Part shown: positions 11,590 to 24,300 of the stretch, in pieces
How positions within the stretch are numbered: position 1 is the stretch's first letter
Layout of the letters: every line of letters starts with the position of its first letter
Assembly (NCBI GenBank): GCA_018398585.1
Contig: JAGTTD010000007.1
Coordinates: forward strand, 39,150,911-39,214,910
Length of the DNA: 64,000 nt
Source: Simmondsia chinensis
Lineage: Eukaryota; Streptophyta; Magnoliopsida; Caryophyllales; Simmondsiaceae
Reading direction: 5' to 3'
The notes under the pieces: model-generated
Seen by the model: the letters and a program-made list of their open reading frames with translations, nothing else
Databases searched by the model: none
Told to the model about the DNA's origin: nothing
Position numbers and translations under genes: made by a program

Positions 11590-14500
11590 TTATATAAGAC
11601 TGCTTTTGAAATACTTGCTGAGCAGCTCCTCTTCCCTACAATATTTCTCTATCACTCTATAAACTTCAATTAGTAGTTTCGGAAACCGACTCATAAAATA
11701 GTAATCAAATCCTTCTGGAACTGACCCCAATACTTCCTGTATATCTTTGGGTAGCTCCCTGTAGTGGTTTAGTTTGTTGCGTATCACGCGCAGTAAATCG
11801 CGAACACTATCATATTTGTACCTCCTATACCTGCCAATGTTGGTAAGGAATGAGTTCTCGAGCTTTTCATCCCATTTCCCACCCAATGCCACAGGTGCAG
11901 TGGCTTCGAGGGCCTTGAGGAGGTCTGAGTCGACTTCTCGGTCTTCGAGTTCCACCCGATCACTGACATCCCGAAGGAAGGAGAGTCGGGTCTCGGAGTT
12001 CCAGAATAGGGGATGCAACAGTGCTTCTGAAGCCTTTGGCCTGACAAGATATTGTCATCAATTCGTTAGAATATGGGACATTTGACGAGGTTCAGCATCG
12101 GGAATGGCAGTTGGTTCAAGCAGTAAAGCGTGTTCAGTTAATGGGAAGCTTTTTGGTTTTAGAAAATTTTCCAAGAAAATTGAAAATGCAGTACAGAGGG
12201 CCCCTGTTTGTCTTTACTCCATGAAACTTTACCATGTCTAATGCTACTCCAAGACATGTAGTGAAAGACGCCAATTTTCTGATTTTCATTGGGAATACGG
12301 TTTTTCAATGTTCTTCCAATTTGTACAAAAAATTAGGAAACCTTCCCTTATGTTCTATAAGTCAATTGTATTCCAATTTTTGATTTTTCACAGAAACCAC
12401 CCGGTAAAACAGAAATGGTACGCCCACAAATTTTCAGATTTTTCTCCTTTGTACAAAAGCACCTTACACTTGTTTTGTGTGTTTTCCTTTTTAATTGAAG
12501 GGGGCACTTGTTGACTATTTTTAAATCTTCTAAGTGTTCTCTAAGTTCTTGTTTTTCATAGAAAATATATGGAAAAGTAGAGATGGAATACTAGCAAAGT
12601 TTCTGAAAACTGAAAGATTAAGAGAAAGCATCCTACACTGCTCTTGGACGAATAACAAATATGAAACCTACATTGAAGTATTTAGGGCATTGTTTGGTAT
12701 TGTTTGTTGTATGTGGTTATTTTAAAACTAAAAACCGTATTTTGTAAAAAAAATTTATTATTTTTAATTTTCAGTTTTTCTAATTTGAGTGGGAATTGAA
12801 ACGTGAATGGAAAACAATGAAAAAAATTCAGTTTTCATGCCCCTGTTTTTAGTTTTCAAAAACCTAGAAACTACAAAACAAAAAATAACTCCAAACAAGC
12901 CCATAACAAAAGCCAAATAATCATCAAATTGAGTTGACTATCACACAGTAAATAGCCAGGGATAGACTTACCTTAGCTGAGGGTCAGGATCCAAGAGATG
13001 ACTAATAAGATCCACAGCTTCTGCAATATGCTCTACTAAGAACAAGTCTTTCTGGTTTTTCACAATATTCGAATCTCGTTCGAAGCAGTCACCAAAGGGA
13101 TGTTTACCTCCAGAAATACAGAAAAAAAGAACACAACCTAGGCTAAATAAATCCACTGCACGTGTCTGGCGGCCATGAAGAAGCTGCTCGGGTGCTCGCC
13201 AACCAGAGCTTCCACCGCCTACAATTCAAAGCCGACAAAGAGTTAAGCTTAAACTGCCCATCTAACCGAAACTACCACTGCACACGTCAGGCCCATTTTA
13301 CATGATAATTGAACGGGAAAATCGGTTGCTAACAGCGAAAGAAGCCATCTAGAAGAATAACAAAATGTTCTGAATCCTGATGTCTGACATTCCCCAAAAT
13401 TTAACATTTGGCAGAAATAAAATTTGAAACATAACTTAAACAGGCAATAGCATAAATTTCAAGAACAATAAATGAGGTAAAAAGGAAAAAAAAAAAAAGA
13501 CTGAAAACCCATATAAAAATACACACCAGTAGCATGTTGTGTTAAGGCAGACATATCACCAACGAGGCGCTTGCTGATGCCCATGTCTGAAAGCTTTGCA
13601 CATAAAGATTTCTCCTTGATTATCAAAACATTCTGAGGTTTCAGGTCCCTGTGTATTATTCCTAGTTCATGGAGATGGGCAAGCCCAGAGACTACATCTC
13701 TGCACAAGTTAGCATCAACATTAACCATGAGACATGTGTAATTGAGAGTCTCAGGGTGGTAGAAGCAATATTTTTAGATTGTGCATCAATAGCATTTATA
13801 GAAATAAGAGGAAGAACAACAAACCTCATCAATTTTAACAATGGAGATGAAGGGTAGCCATCAGCCTTCCACAACTCAAAATCAATCTTACCACCTACCT
13901 TTCCATGTAACTGCAGAATATACTCGTTCATGGGGTTGAAATCCATTTTTTGAGCTCTCCCTTCAATATGTGAAGACTCGGCATAAAAATGTATCATATC
14001 ATTTAAACTACACATGCAGCGCTCCAAAGAGAGATAAACAAAGTCTGAATCAAACTCTGCACCGTACAATCTGACAATGTTAGGATGCTGATCAGATGCA
14101 ATGAGATTTTGAATTTCTTTCCGTGCCACATCGGTATGGGTCTGCACAAGGCGCTTAACAGCAACAGGACGACCATCATAAACACCTTCAAGTACAACAG
14201 TGCCATTGCTTCCCTTGGCAATCTCATTACTAGATACAAAAAGCTTTCCAATTCTGCGGCCATCCATCTGAGTATCAAGAAGACCAGTAAAGGTAAGATG
14301 TAATTTCTTGTCAATTGATTCACAATCTAGAACTCCCACAGCACCACCATCATTGTTTCCATTTAATGTAATTCCCTTAATATTGTTAGCACTGGTGTTA
14401 TTCCTATTAATCCCAGATTTTCGAGTTCTCTTTTTCTTTGCAATGGCAACTTTTGATGTTGAATCTTCCATCTGCTTGTTTTGAGGGACCATGAGGAAAC

Positions 14501-17500
14501 ATCTTCTGATAATGAAACCCACCATAAAAAGAAAAAAGAAAACAAATACAACAGGCAGCCAAACATGATATGGAAACGTCAAATTAGAGTTTTGCCGAGT
14601 AACATCACTAGAGACTTCAGGGAATGGCAAAGCCAACACCTCTGTATGACTCACGGGATCATTATTCTCAACAGATGACAAAGCCAGCATCTTCTCTGAA
14701 TGAACTCGTATTTCACCACCCTTATCATCATAATGTGCCCCGTGATTCCCACCAACCAGCATAGGGACATACGAAGGATCAGCTGCAGGTAGAGGAAGCA
14801 ACCTGTCTCCAGTTAGTGATTTTGGTACCCCATCAACCAATCTAGTTTCAGACATAATCTCTGAATAGCTATGATCACGGATACGATAGACAGTGGTGTG
14901 CCTTTGACAATATGAAGATGACCCGAAATCAGACTTGTAGTCAGAGAGAAGCTGATTCAATGAATGAGAGGCATTGTCCACAGTAGAACTTTCCACTTCT
15001 TGACATGAAAATTCAGCCTCGATTTCAGTAAATGTGAGCTTCCACAACAACTTGCCTGATAACTTAGAGCGAGCTGAAAACATATAATCTGTCCTTGTAA
15101 TATAAAGCTGCTCTTTACTTTCATCCCATACCATGACAGGATTTCCTCCACCCTCAAAACCCAGTCCAGGAGGATCAGAAGGCGTCATGATACGCATTAC
15201 TGTTCCAGTCTTTGCGTCAACAACAAAATATGTAGTTGTCTGTTGAACAAGTAGTGTTGTTCCATCGGTGGAGAGGTTTCTTGCAATGGTAATGAACTCT
15301 CCACAAGTACAATTAAGTCTCTGAAATGCATAACAGTGAAGACCATCAACAGTTGCATCCCAGGTCTCTGAAACACAATACTGTTCCCAGTTGCTTACTG
15401 GGTCCACCAGAAAATCAATTTAGACTTAAGTGGATCGTGTAAATCATCTAGGGCCTAGAACATTCAAATCCAGATCTTCCATCTACCGAACTTACCATTT
15501 ATAAACTGACCTAAGCCAAATATTAGAGAAAGTTACACTAGTTAGGTTTAGCATCCAATTCATTCTCAAAAAATGTGTTGGCAGGCAAAATGGCCAAAAT
15601 AGGCCTGAGGGTCATCTAACTCCAAACATCTATTTTAGATAGTAAACAGGAGCAAGCAAGTAAAATGACAATAGCACTGTATACATTCAAAATGAATCAC
15701 GAAAACAAACAAAATATTTGGTGTCAAAATGAGTTCTATCGAGCCATTATCAAGTTACTATCGAGCCATTATCAAACGTTAACGAGTTCTTAACAAGCTT
15801 TTAACGAGCTCTTATCAAATTGTTCGCGAATTTTAACGAATCAAGCACTCTCTATTTGAACTCAGCTCGTTAAGCTTATCGAGCTTGCTCGAACTCGGCT
15901 CAATAAGCTATCAAGCCCTCATAATTTACGGATGAGCCCTAATCGATTTCGAACACAAGTAGCTCATCCAGGGTTCAGTTTATTTACTCCCTTATCTTAG
16001 TGGATAGTTCGGTATCGCTTTTAAAAAAAGGAACCTAGCCTTAAGTACTTGGTATTGCTTTTAAAAAAGGAACCTAGCCTTAAGTACTCCTAAAGCCCGC
16101 TCTATCACATTCTGCAAAGATGAGTGTTTATAATTAACAACTTGCATGATCCTCTTATTTGTCCTCTACCTTGAAAATCATTTATCGCTCTTAAAATTGG
16201 AAACCTAGCCTTAAATACTCCAAAGTCATATATGAAAAAGGAGAAGAAGATTGGGCTATAAATAATATAAAATGGGTGAGTAGTGTTAATGTGAAAGGGG
16301 GTGGGGGAAAAGTTGGAAAACAAGGTCCCTATTTTGTGAAAAAAATTTGGAAAACAATTTAAAACTGTTTTTCAAATTTGTGAAATAATATTGGGAAAAC
16401 TGGAAAACTGTTTTCCAACTTCTCCAATTAGAAAACTAGACTGTTGAACACATTTTCCAGTTTTCCAGGAAAATTTTCCCAGAAAACTAGAAAAGTCTCT
16501 GTTATCAAACAGGCCCTAAATTTTCCATCAAACAGAACACATTTTACTACAAAGATCTTAAATGTACTTTCAAAGTGGGGAAACACATGATCATTTATTT
16601 TTGCAATGCGCAATGGCTTAGGATTTATGATGCAAGCTATTCTTAGTTTTTGATCAGATGTGGGTTAGCTCATGATTGGTTGAGAGTACCAGTCCAATCA
16701 ATTGCACAACATAGGAAGTAGGAAACACGTCTTAATGTTATTTTCCGTGGCCACGTTTGTGATTCTCTAGTGTATTTGGCTAAAACGAAATGCAAATCAA
16801 GGTCCAACGTACGCCGGTGAATTTCTTATAGAAGAGGTGGTCTTTTTAGGAACTCTTTGGACATTTGGGGCTTTGCTGACACGGCTTTGATTGATTTGCA
16901 GAGAGATTAGAGGATTTTGTGTTGTTAGTTTTGGTTTTTTGATGTTATTATCTCTTTGTACATTCTTTCTCTCTTAATGATATTTCATTTCTCAATCAAA
17001 AAAAATATATATCTTTTTTTCAATCATAAAAAAACCTAAACTTGCCAATCATAGCGATAGCATCAAAATTCCTGCAAAGTTTCCTATGGTTGGCAACATA
17101 ATATTCACCAAAGACACACCAGGATATTCAAGGACCAATACATGCTGTTTTATGAGAGGAGTTTTTAGGTTCTCTCTGGGTAAAAAGTTTTAGGGGCTTT
17201 TGGAACACAGTCTTTGTTGATTTGCAGAGAGGATAAAGTGCCTTATACTTGTTTTTTTCCCTTCCTTGAGGACGCCTTGTCTTTAACATTTTGTACATTT
17301 TTTCTATCTTAATTCTATTTCTTTTGCTATCAAACAAAAAAGGCTTATTAATTTTCCTTGCAATAGGCACACAACAAGCGAAAAGTAAGAAAGGAATTTA
17401 AATGGAATAACCAGAGAATCCACGGACGCAATCAGTGCCCAAAGCAGTAATAACAATAGATTACCTCTACAGTACCCTTGGCCCTGTCGTGCTTGTATAA

Positions 17501-18770
17501 ATGCCAGTCTTCTCCACAATCTATATAGCTATCATCCCTCGGCTCAGAAGCATTTTGCGAGGCATCAAGATTCACGGGAGCCTGGTAAGATGAATAGATT
17601 GGACGGCCTGATTTAAATGACCATAGGATTCTCTGTGAACTGATTTCTATCAAAGATATAGTGCCATCCAAAGTTGCCACAAGCAGAGTATCGTGTCTAT
17701 CAAGTTGAAATTAAAAATAAATCAGTAAATAAGCCACATGATACAAACATGACAAATGCTGCCAATAGAACTTTGAAGAAAACAATGCAGAGCCGAAACA
17801 TGATATTGCAGCAAGGACAAAATCAAGAAGAAGGGAAGGAATATTTATCAATAAATGCCAAAGCAAATCAATAATTTAGAGACGTAGTGGCATGCATTAG
17901 CAAACAACACAACATTAGTGCAAGCGTGAAGGAGACAAAGACAAAGCAGTATAGACATAAAAGGCCTACTTCAAGTATTTTAGTGAATGGAAGGCCACTC
18001 TTGTCATTTATTTTGTAGAGTACATCCATGTTTTTGATCAAATGGAAAGCCACATTGAAATTTGAGCTTCTTGTTTATTTTGGGTTCAGCTAAGTTGTAA
18101 CTTGTGTCAATTTCGATTCTCTTTTAGGAAGTTGGTGATTTCTTTCAAGTTTAATCGTTTGTAAGTAGTGTAGAGTGCTCATCATATTCATAACTCATTT
18201 TCACTTGTTTTGACTACGATCTGGTGCTTATTGCAAGGTTGTCGATGCCGGTTCACTACATAATGCATTTTCCAGCATCTATTGTTTATACTCTCTTCAG
18301 AAACAGTCACTCTACACGATAACATCCTTTTTTTCTTATTCATGGACAGATCCCTTCGGGTATTCCGAGATTCCCCTACTACTAGAATCCTTATTTTTGG
18401 TTACAGTAGGTGATCCAGTAACAGGACCAGAATCTGTCTTCCGAAATTCGGCGTCGCAGGCAACTCAAAAACTTCTAAAAACTAGTACGAACAAATATTA
18501 GCACTAAACACTGCTTACAAGATGCTAAATTTGAAAGAAATCACTAAAATACTTACAATATACTAACATTTGCAAGATACAACTATAAATATGGCCTTCT
18601 TTCGATCAAAAACAGGAAAAGAGTTGATGAATTGCGGTAACTTACCGATTGGAAGGAACAAGAGAGGTAGCATCGGGATCAGGCTTATCGAGGGAGGTAG
18701 CAGGGGGCTGCGAAATTGAGATTGGAAGGACTGCGAGGAAGATGAACGCAATCAACCACGTAGAATTCAT
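11590..18770 (-). CDS. IRE1: IRE1: ER-membrane unfolded-protein sensor, Ser/Thr kinase and endoribonuclease
   Basis: IRE1 senses unfolded protein in the ER lumen, then its cytosolic kinase/RNase splices bZIP60 mRNA and degrades ER-bound mRNAs. Exons in transcript order: 18770-18646, 17696-17465, 15320-13825, 13699-13527, 13218-12972, 12040-11590; phases agree throughout (907 residues). Signal peptide about 1-22 (NSTWLIAFIFLAVLPISIS). Luminal domain to about 367 with LDGTISLIE, WSFKSGRPIYSSYQA and TTTYFVVDAKTGTV. Membrane segment about 369-390. Kinase: glycine loop at 489, K508, HRDLKPQN 634-641, DMG 656-658 in place of DFG, GSSGWRAPEQ in the activation segment. C-terminal KEN RNase domain about 765-907. 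The exon-3 acceptor at 15320 was chosen because it keeps frame with the 17465 donor and restores family alignment; the longer open frame upstream is intronic. a or b type is undecided. Confidence 0.93.
12041..12971 (-). other. Last intron of IRE1
   Basis: A 931-bp AT-rich intron between the exons encoding the end of the kinase and the RNase domain. Consensus donor (AG|GTAAGT at 12972/12971) and acceptor (TTGTCAG ending at 12041). No further gene or recognised element. Confidence 0.7.
15730..15935. repeat. GAGCTCG-rich dispersed repeat, IRE1 intron copy
   Basis: Dense variants of GAGCTCG, AAGCTCG and TCGAGC on both strands (CAGCTCGTTAAGCTTATCGA and similar). It belongs to the family also found near 19.0-19.7, 24.1-24.6, 27.0-27.4, 32.9-33.3 and 37.8-38.0 kb. 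No clear ends. Confidence 0.5.
16011..16090. repeat. Tandem duplication of a ~40-bp unit
   Basis: Two nearly identical adjacent units (GGTATCGCTTTTAAAAAAAG then GAACCTAGCCTTAAGTACT). A third diverged copy lies near 16177-16225. Inside an IRE1 intron. Confidence 0.7.
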
Positions 18771-19280
18771 CAAGAATGAACATCAAGGATTAGAATTGCT
18801 CAAATTGTGTAGATAATTTAGGGATAAAGACGAGAAGAGATCAGCGGATTTAGGGATTTCGTCGCGGGGGGAAGAGAGAGAAGAGGCAAGTCTCCTTCGA
18901 AGCTCGGCCAATCTTTTCTATCGCAGCCGTTGTTTGACCTTTCTTTTTCGTTTTTCTTTCGAGCTGTTACTGTAACTCGTAATAAATACATAGTAATAGT
19001 ATAGTGGTGAAGTATTTCTTAAGTCCTATTCGTGTTCGTCACGGGATTTTATAGCTTATTGAGTTGAGTTCGAATACGTTACAAGCTTAATAAGTTAAGT
19101 TTAAATGAAAAGATGCTTGGATTGTCAACGTTCACGAATAGTTTAATAAAGACTCACTAAGAGCTTGTTAAGGGTTCGATAACATTTTGTTAAGAGCTCT
19201 TTGCTTTGGTTTGGAAATGATTCGATAATAGCTCGATGGTAACTTGAAAAACTCGTCTCAGTAGTGAACTTGAGTTGATA

Positions 19281-19709
19281 AAGTTGGGCTTGGTTTTATG
19301 CTCGATTGAGCTCAAACTCGTCACGATAAGCCTAACAAACTCAGTCCAACGAGTATTAAATATACTAAAATATTATCAAATTGAGCTCGAACAAGGGCTA
19401 AAAACTTGATAAGAACTTGACATGATGCAATTTTAAACCATAGGTATAATATTTTACCATTTAAATATTTAATAAACCATAGTGAACTTGACTTAATAAC
19501 AAGTTGGGCTTGGTTTTAAGCTCAATTGAGCACAATAACAAACTCGACTCATCTCGATAAGCTTAACGGGTTCAGTCCAGTGAGTATCAAATATACTAAA
19601 ATCTGATCAAATTGAGCTCAAACAGGGGCTGAAAAACTCAATAAGAGCTCGACATGATGCAATTTAAAACCATATGTATAATATTTTACCATTTAAATAT
19701 TTAATAAAT
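19281..19709. repeat. Direct duplication (~200 bp, period ~220) of GAGCTCG-family DNA
   Basis: A unit beginning GTTGGGCTTGGTTTTA near 19283 and ending near 19476 with TAATATTTTACCATTTAAAT is repeated at about 19503-19709 with modest divergence, including the block GACATGATGCAATTT. This is a local segmental duplication inside repeat DNA. Confidence 0.7.
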
Positions 19710-20329
19710 ACTTTCAAGTATTTGAATTTACGTTATATTTTTCAAGTATACTCCATTATTTATAGCGTAAAGATTTTATTACCTTTTTTGTACTTAACAT
19801 CCAAAAGATTACTGTTTTAAGATATAGATTGTTAAAATAATTTGGAAAGAAAGGTGGCAACTTCTTCATATCTAATAGTATGATCTACGAGATAAACAAA
19901 AGATTAGAGCAACGTGCATGTTTTGCCCAGAGAGGAGCCCATGGTTGATTTATTTACAGTCTTTCGATAAAAATGATCAATATGTTATATATCTCATACA
20001 CAGATACCTTATTCGAAAATTCAGTTCATTTATAACAATATTTATTATACTTAATGTTTTTGTCACTTTTTTATTAACCATATCATTCAGGAATTTTTTT
20101 TTTCGAACACTAAGAAAGATCTAAACTAACAATTTATTCTTCCAAGCATTTTATTTTGAAAAGTGATTGTATAGTCATCTAGATGATAATAAGAGCTATT
20201 ATTTAAAAAGTAACCAAAATAAATATATAATCTACTAAAGATGCACATACATCATTGTTTCTTAACTTGTTTTTCTCATTTTTTTTATTTTTATTTTTAA
20301 GAACAACACAAGCGGCCTCAAGGCCAAAG

Positions 20330-20795
20330 ACGATAATATTTCATATCCTGAAGAATTACGTCAGAGAGTCCGGATAGTGGGGTATACCACCATCTATGAT
20401 TACATTCATTATCGAAGTGAGATTTAGCAACCGTGTGAACTGCACGATTACAATTACAAGGCACCTACTTAAAGAGAATACAATCAAAATATAAATTGAG
20501 TCTACACACGTCGCTAACTATCGCTAGGATAGGCCTTGGAGGGTTTGAACCTGACTTCAAGGCTTCAATGACTTTCAAACAATCGGTCTCACTAATAACT
20601 CTATTCCACCTCGAAGCAATAGCCAAGAAACAAACACCCCGGATAGCGAGGGCTTCAGCAACCATAGGAGAGGACGTTGCCTTAAAAGAACACCACCCAC
20701 CAATCATAGCCTCAAAAGAGCCTCAGCCCACAACTGCATATGCGGCTCGCTTTCCTTCTTTCCAAGCTGCATCAGCATTATTCTTCAAGAATGAT
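20330..20795 (-). pseudogene. RNase H-like (RVT_3-type) fragment of a non-LTR retrotransposon
   Basis: Minus-strand translation reads NADAAWKEGKRAAYAVVG, a frame break, then MVAEALAIRGVCFLAIASRW, then VISETDCLKVIEAL and further on NCNRAVHTVAK. This is the pattern of the plant LINE RNase H domain, with its acidic residues in AEALAIR and ETDCLKV. At least two frame interruptions are present and no reverse transcriptase is adjacent. A detached, non-functional remnant. Confidence 0.6.
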
Positions 20796-21369
20796 TAACA
20801 ATAATTTTGACATATTTTATGTTTTTTTTTATAACATTATTTAAATTATCCTTAAATATATATATAATTTTTATTTTACAAAATTTATAAATTAAAAATT
20901 TACTGTACTTAACTTTAAGTATTAATATCTAATTTACCATACCAATTTATGTGACCCTTTTACGTAGACAATTCGTCAAACAATTTCAAGTCATTTTGGT
21001 TGCTTCGCCATGTTGTCGCTCTCCTATGAATGCTCTAGGGGGCAAATAATATAGCTGGAATTGAGCATGCTCGTCCAAAAAACAATGGCTTCTCCTTCTC
21101 CTACGTGCGCATTTCCCGCGAGCCGCAAGTTTCAATTCACAAAGGAAGAGAGAGAGAGAGAGAGAGAGAAATCCAGAAGATCCACCGTAAGATATCCAGC
21201 AAAAAGAAGAAAAAAAAGATCACCAACCCCTGAATCCATTTTGTTCGATGAACCATATTGAACTTCTTCATTGTTCATATTCTTTGGGTGATTAAAATAA
21301 GGAAAACTTAGCAGAAAAAAAGGGTAAGGATTTGGTGGGTATCTGGGTAGGTCTTGTGGGTTTTGAGAA

Positions 21370-24300
21370 ATGGCGGGAGGTGGTGGAGGCGGAAGCGGGG
21401 AAACGAAGCCAAGGGAGCTAGATCAAACGCCAACATGGGCAGTTTCTGGGGTCTGTGCTGTTATTATCATCATTTCTATTGTATTGGAGAAGGTCTTACA
21501 TCATGTCGCTGAGGTACAATTTGATGTTTTCCCTTTAGGTTGAATTATGAATGTTACATGTAAATTTGGCAAAGAAAGCAGGCTAAGCTACTGATAGAAG
21601 TTCTCATTTCTTCCCTTTGTTTTATGAGTCCAGTATATGCACAAAAGGCACAAGGCTGCTTTATTAGAGGCTCTTGAGAAGATTAAATCTGGTAAGATGA
21701 GAGATCGTTTTTTATATGTATGCTATACAAAAGACCTCTTTCGAGGGGTTTGAGTTGGGGGCTACAGCTTCTTCCTTGACATCTTTGTTTCCTTGTCATC
21801 TCTACAGAACTGATGGTTCTGGGATTCATCTCTTTGCTCTTGACATTTGGGCAAAACTACATCACCAGCATTTGTATCGATAGGTGGCTTGGTGACACAA
21901 TGTTGCCGTGCAAAAAGGCTACCTATAAATCTGCTCATCATGGAAAGCCAAAACCAAAGGAGGACAAAGGAGATCATCACCGTAGGCTCTTATGGAATGA
22001 GCATAGAATCTTGGCTACTGATAGTGTACCAGTTGGGTGCAAGGCGGTGAGTTGAATCCTTGGAATTCGCTTTAGATTATGCATAAAATGAGGCCATTGG
22101 CAGTGCATGTTGTAATCTGCAATTGATGGCTTCGAGATAATATTTTTGAGGAAAATCAATCAAAATGATTTAGTGATCTAATGTGAGAGACGGGATTTTT
22201 ATCCTCTCCTTCCTCTCTTCCTCACATATCATATTCTCGTATGTCCTTTCTATGTCTCTATTTCTTCTTGGAGTTGATAGTATCTAGACTGGAATTGTGA
22301 AGGCGCTAGCAGTCATCTCAAATGGAATTGAGCAGTTGGGTCAGTGGTTAGGCTACTCACTCTTCATGCACGAGGTTTTGGATTTAAAAGTCATCTTCTA
22401 CCTGCCCTGGATGTTAGTGGCCCTGTTTAGAGCAATGTTGTACCTCCTAACCATCTAAAAATATGTAACATGTATAATGTGAATACTTAAATTGAATACT
22501 ACATTTTGAAGAACTTATCTCTTGTGTTTTCTTTCTACAGGGACAGGTGCCACTGGTATCTGCAAATGGATTGCACCAGTTGCACATCTTCATATTCTTC
22601 TTAGCAGTGTTTCATGTGATTTACAGCTGCATTACGATGAAACTTGGAAGAATGAAGGTGAGTCTACGTATAAGCGGCAGCTTTAACTAATAATTTTGCT
22701 CCGTAGTCGAGGCTACAGCTATTTGTGGAAATCGAGTAGCTGGCTTGGCTCCACAAGACCTCTTTGCTGGTTATTAGTTGCTTGTAGATTAGGATAGATC
22801 GACCATATCTAAGATGGATCAGACTTGTTTGGAGCTCCACCGTGGGTGTCTCGACCCCAGACTAAGCAAATAATGAGGCAATGACTTGTAAGCCAAATAA
22901 GAGACATATTAGGCACTGTAGGTGAAAAACAAGAACATTTTTCTTAAATAGACTTCACAATGTGTTGGAAAGTAGACAATACAATCGGTAATAGGAGGAA
23001 CATAGACAGAAGTTCAATCATCTCTTTTTTTTGTCACGCAGATTCGTAATTGGAAAGAATGGGAACAAGAGGCATTGTCCAGAGAGAATGCATCTTCTGG
23101 TAACCAAATAAGCAATGTCTTTTAATGATTCTTATATTTCATCTTAATATTGTCTCCATGAATAAAAATTTTTTAGTGGTATCTTCATGGATAGGCTGTA
23201 ACTCGGGAGTTTTCTCCCCTTATTGATTGTGGATGCATCTAACCAACATGATATTTTGTTTTCTTTTGTCGAATACCTCTTCAAGACTAGGGTCAGTATC
23301 AGGGAACGACCTAGGTTCTTGTTTATTTGAAACTTACCCCTTAATATGTTTCTATTCCTTTCAATATCATAATTCATTCTAGGAAAGCCTGAAAGAAGAA
23401 ATAAAGTTTAGGCGTGATATTAAAATTGAAAAACCTAGGCGGTAGCAAGAGATTCATATAACATTCCCCGGGGGTCATGGACTTTCCACGTTTGGTCCTC
23501 TGATCCAATTTAGTTCAGGGATGCTTTCCGCTCTTTTCTTATTTTCTTCCCCTATTCTGCTAATTGTTTTCCTTCATTCCATTTCTTTCCCTCTACTTGC
23601 TCCCATCTTCTGCTCTTTTTTTCACTTCATTTGATAACGTAGTTTTAAACTTATTTCCATAATAATGGGTTTCTTCCCTGCTGCAATCTATGTGCTAAAG
23701 AGTTTGTATTATAAACCCCTAAATGATAAAGTTTTTGGATCTACATAGTTGGTTCCTGGGTACCGACCGTCGTTTCTATATGGTTTTTTCCAAAAAAAAC
23801 ACCTTATGTTTTGGAGTTATTATTGATAGGACAATAATTATTATTGTCAGAGTAATGACATGTATAGAGAATAATGGCAGTAAAATTGTTCTGACAATAA
23901 TATTACCCCATATTTTTACTCCTTAAGTTGCTACTCATATGATGATGTTCTGCAAATTGTGCAGATTCTTCAAGATTTAGACTTACTCATGAGACATCTT
24001 TTGTCAAAGGACATACCAGCGCTTGGACTAAAAATTCCTTCCTTTTCCACGTTGTAAGTTGAATTGCACGAGTTCTCTCCTCTATTCATTTAAGCGTAAA
24101 TTAAGACTTCTAGATTGATTATGGGTCATAATGAAATGAAGGTGTTAACTAGGAGTGCATGTGAGCCAAACATTTCGATAAACTGCTTATGTTCAAAATT
24201 AATTATGGCTCATTTGTGTTCGTTATGGAGGCTTGATAGCTTATCGATTCAAGTACGAGTAGGCTCCATTAACTTAACAAGCCGAGTTCGAATAAAGGGA

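Larger units (their letters stand above)
15321..17464 (-). other. Large second intron of IRE1 with repeat material
   Basis: A 2,144-bp intron. Contains a GAGCTCG-rich repeat (about 15730-15935), a short direct repeat (16011-16090) and GGAAAA-rich MITE-like DNA near 16.3-16.5 kb. No coding exon could be placed in it that keeps the IRE1 frame. Confidence 0.6.
18771..21369. other. Divergent promoter region between IRE1 and MLO, with repeats
   Basis: The IRE1 5' leader lies just above 18770 and the MLO leader just below 21370 (GA repeat at about 21149-21170). Between them are GAGCTCG-rich repeats including a 220-bp-period direct duplication, an AT-rich stretch, and a decayed RNase H-like fragment at 20330-20795. 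No intact gene. Confidence 0.6.

Noticed and set aside
15321..15407. Upstream extension of the large IRE1 exon (MDPVSNWEQYC...)
   Set aside because: The open frame continues, but the donor at 17465 ends in phase 0 and a strong acceptor (GCATTTCAG) at 15321 gives the family sequence directly. The farther acceptor would create a stop codon.
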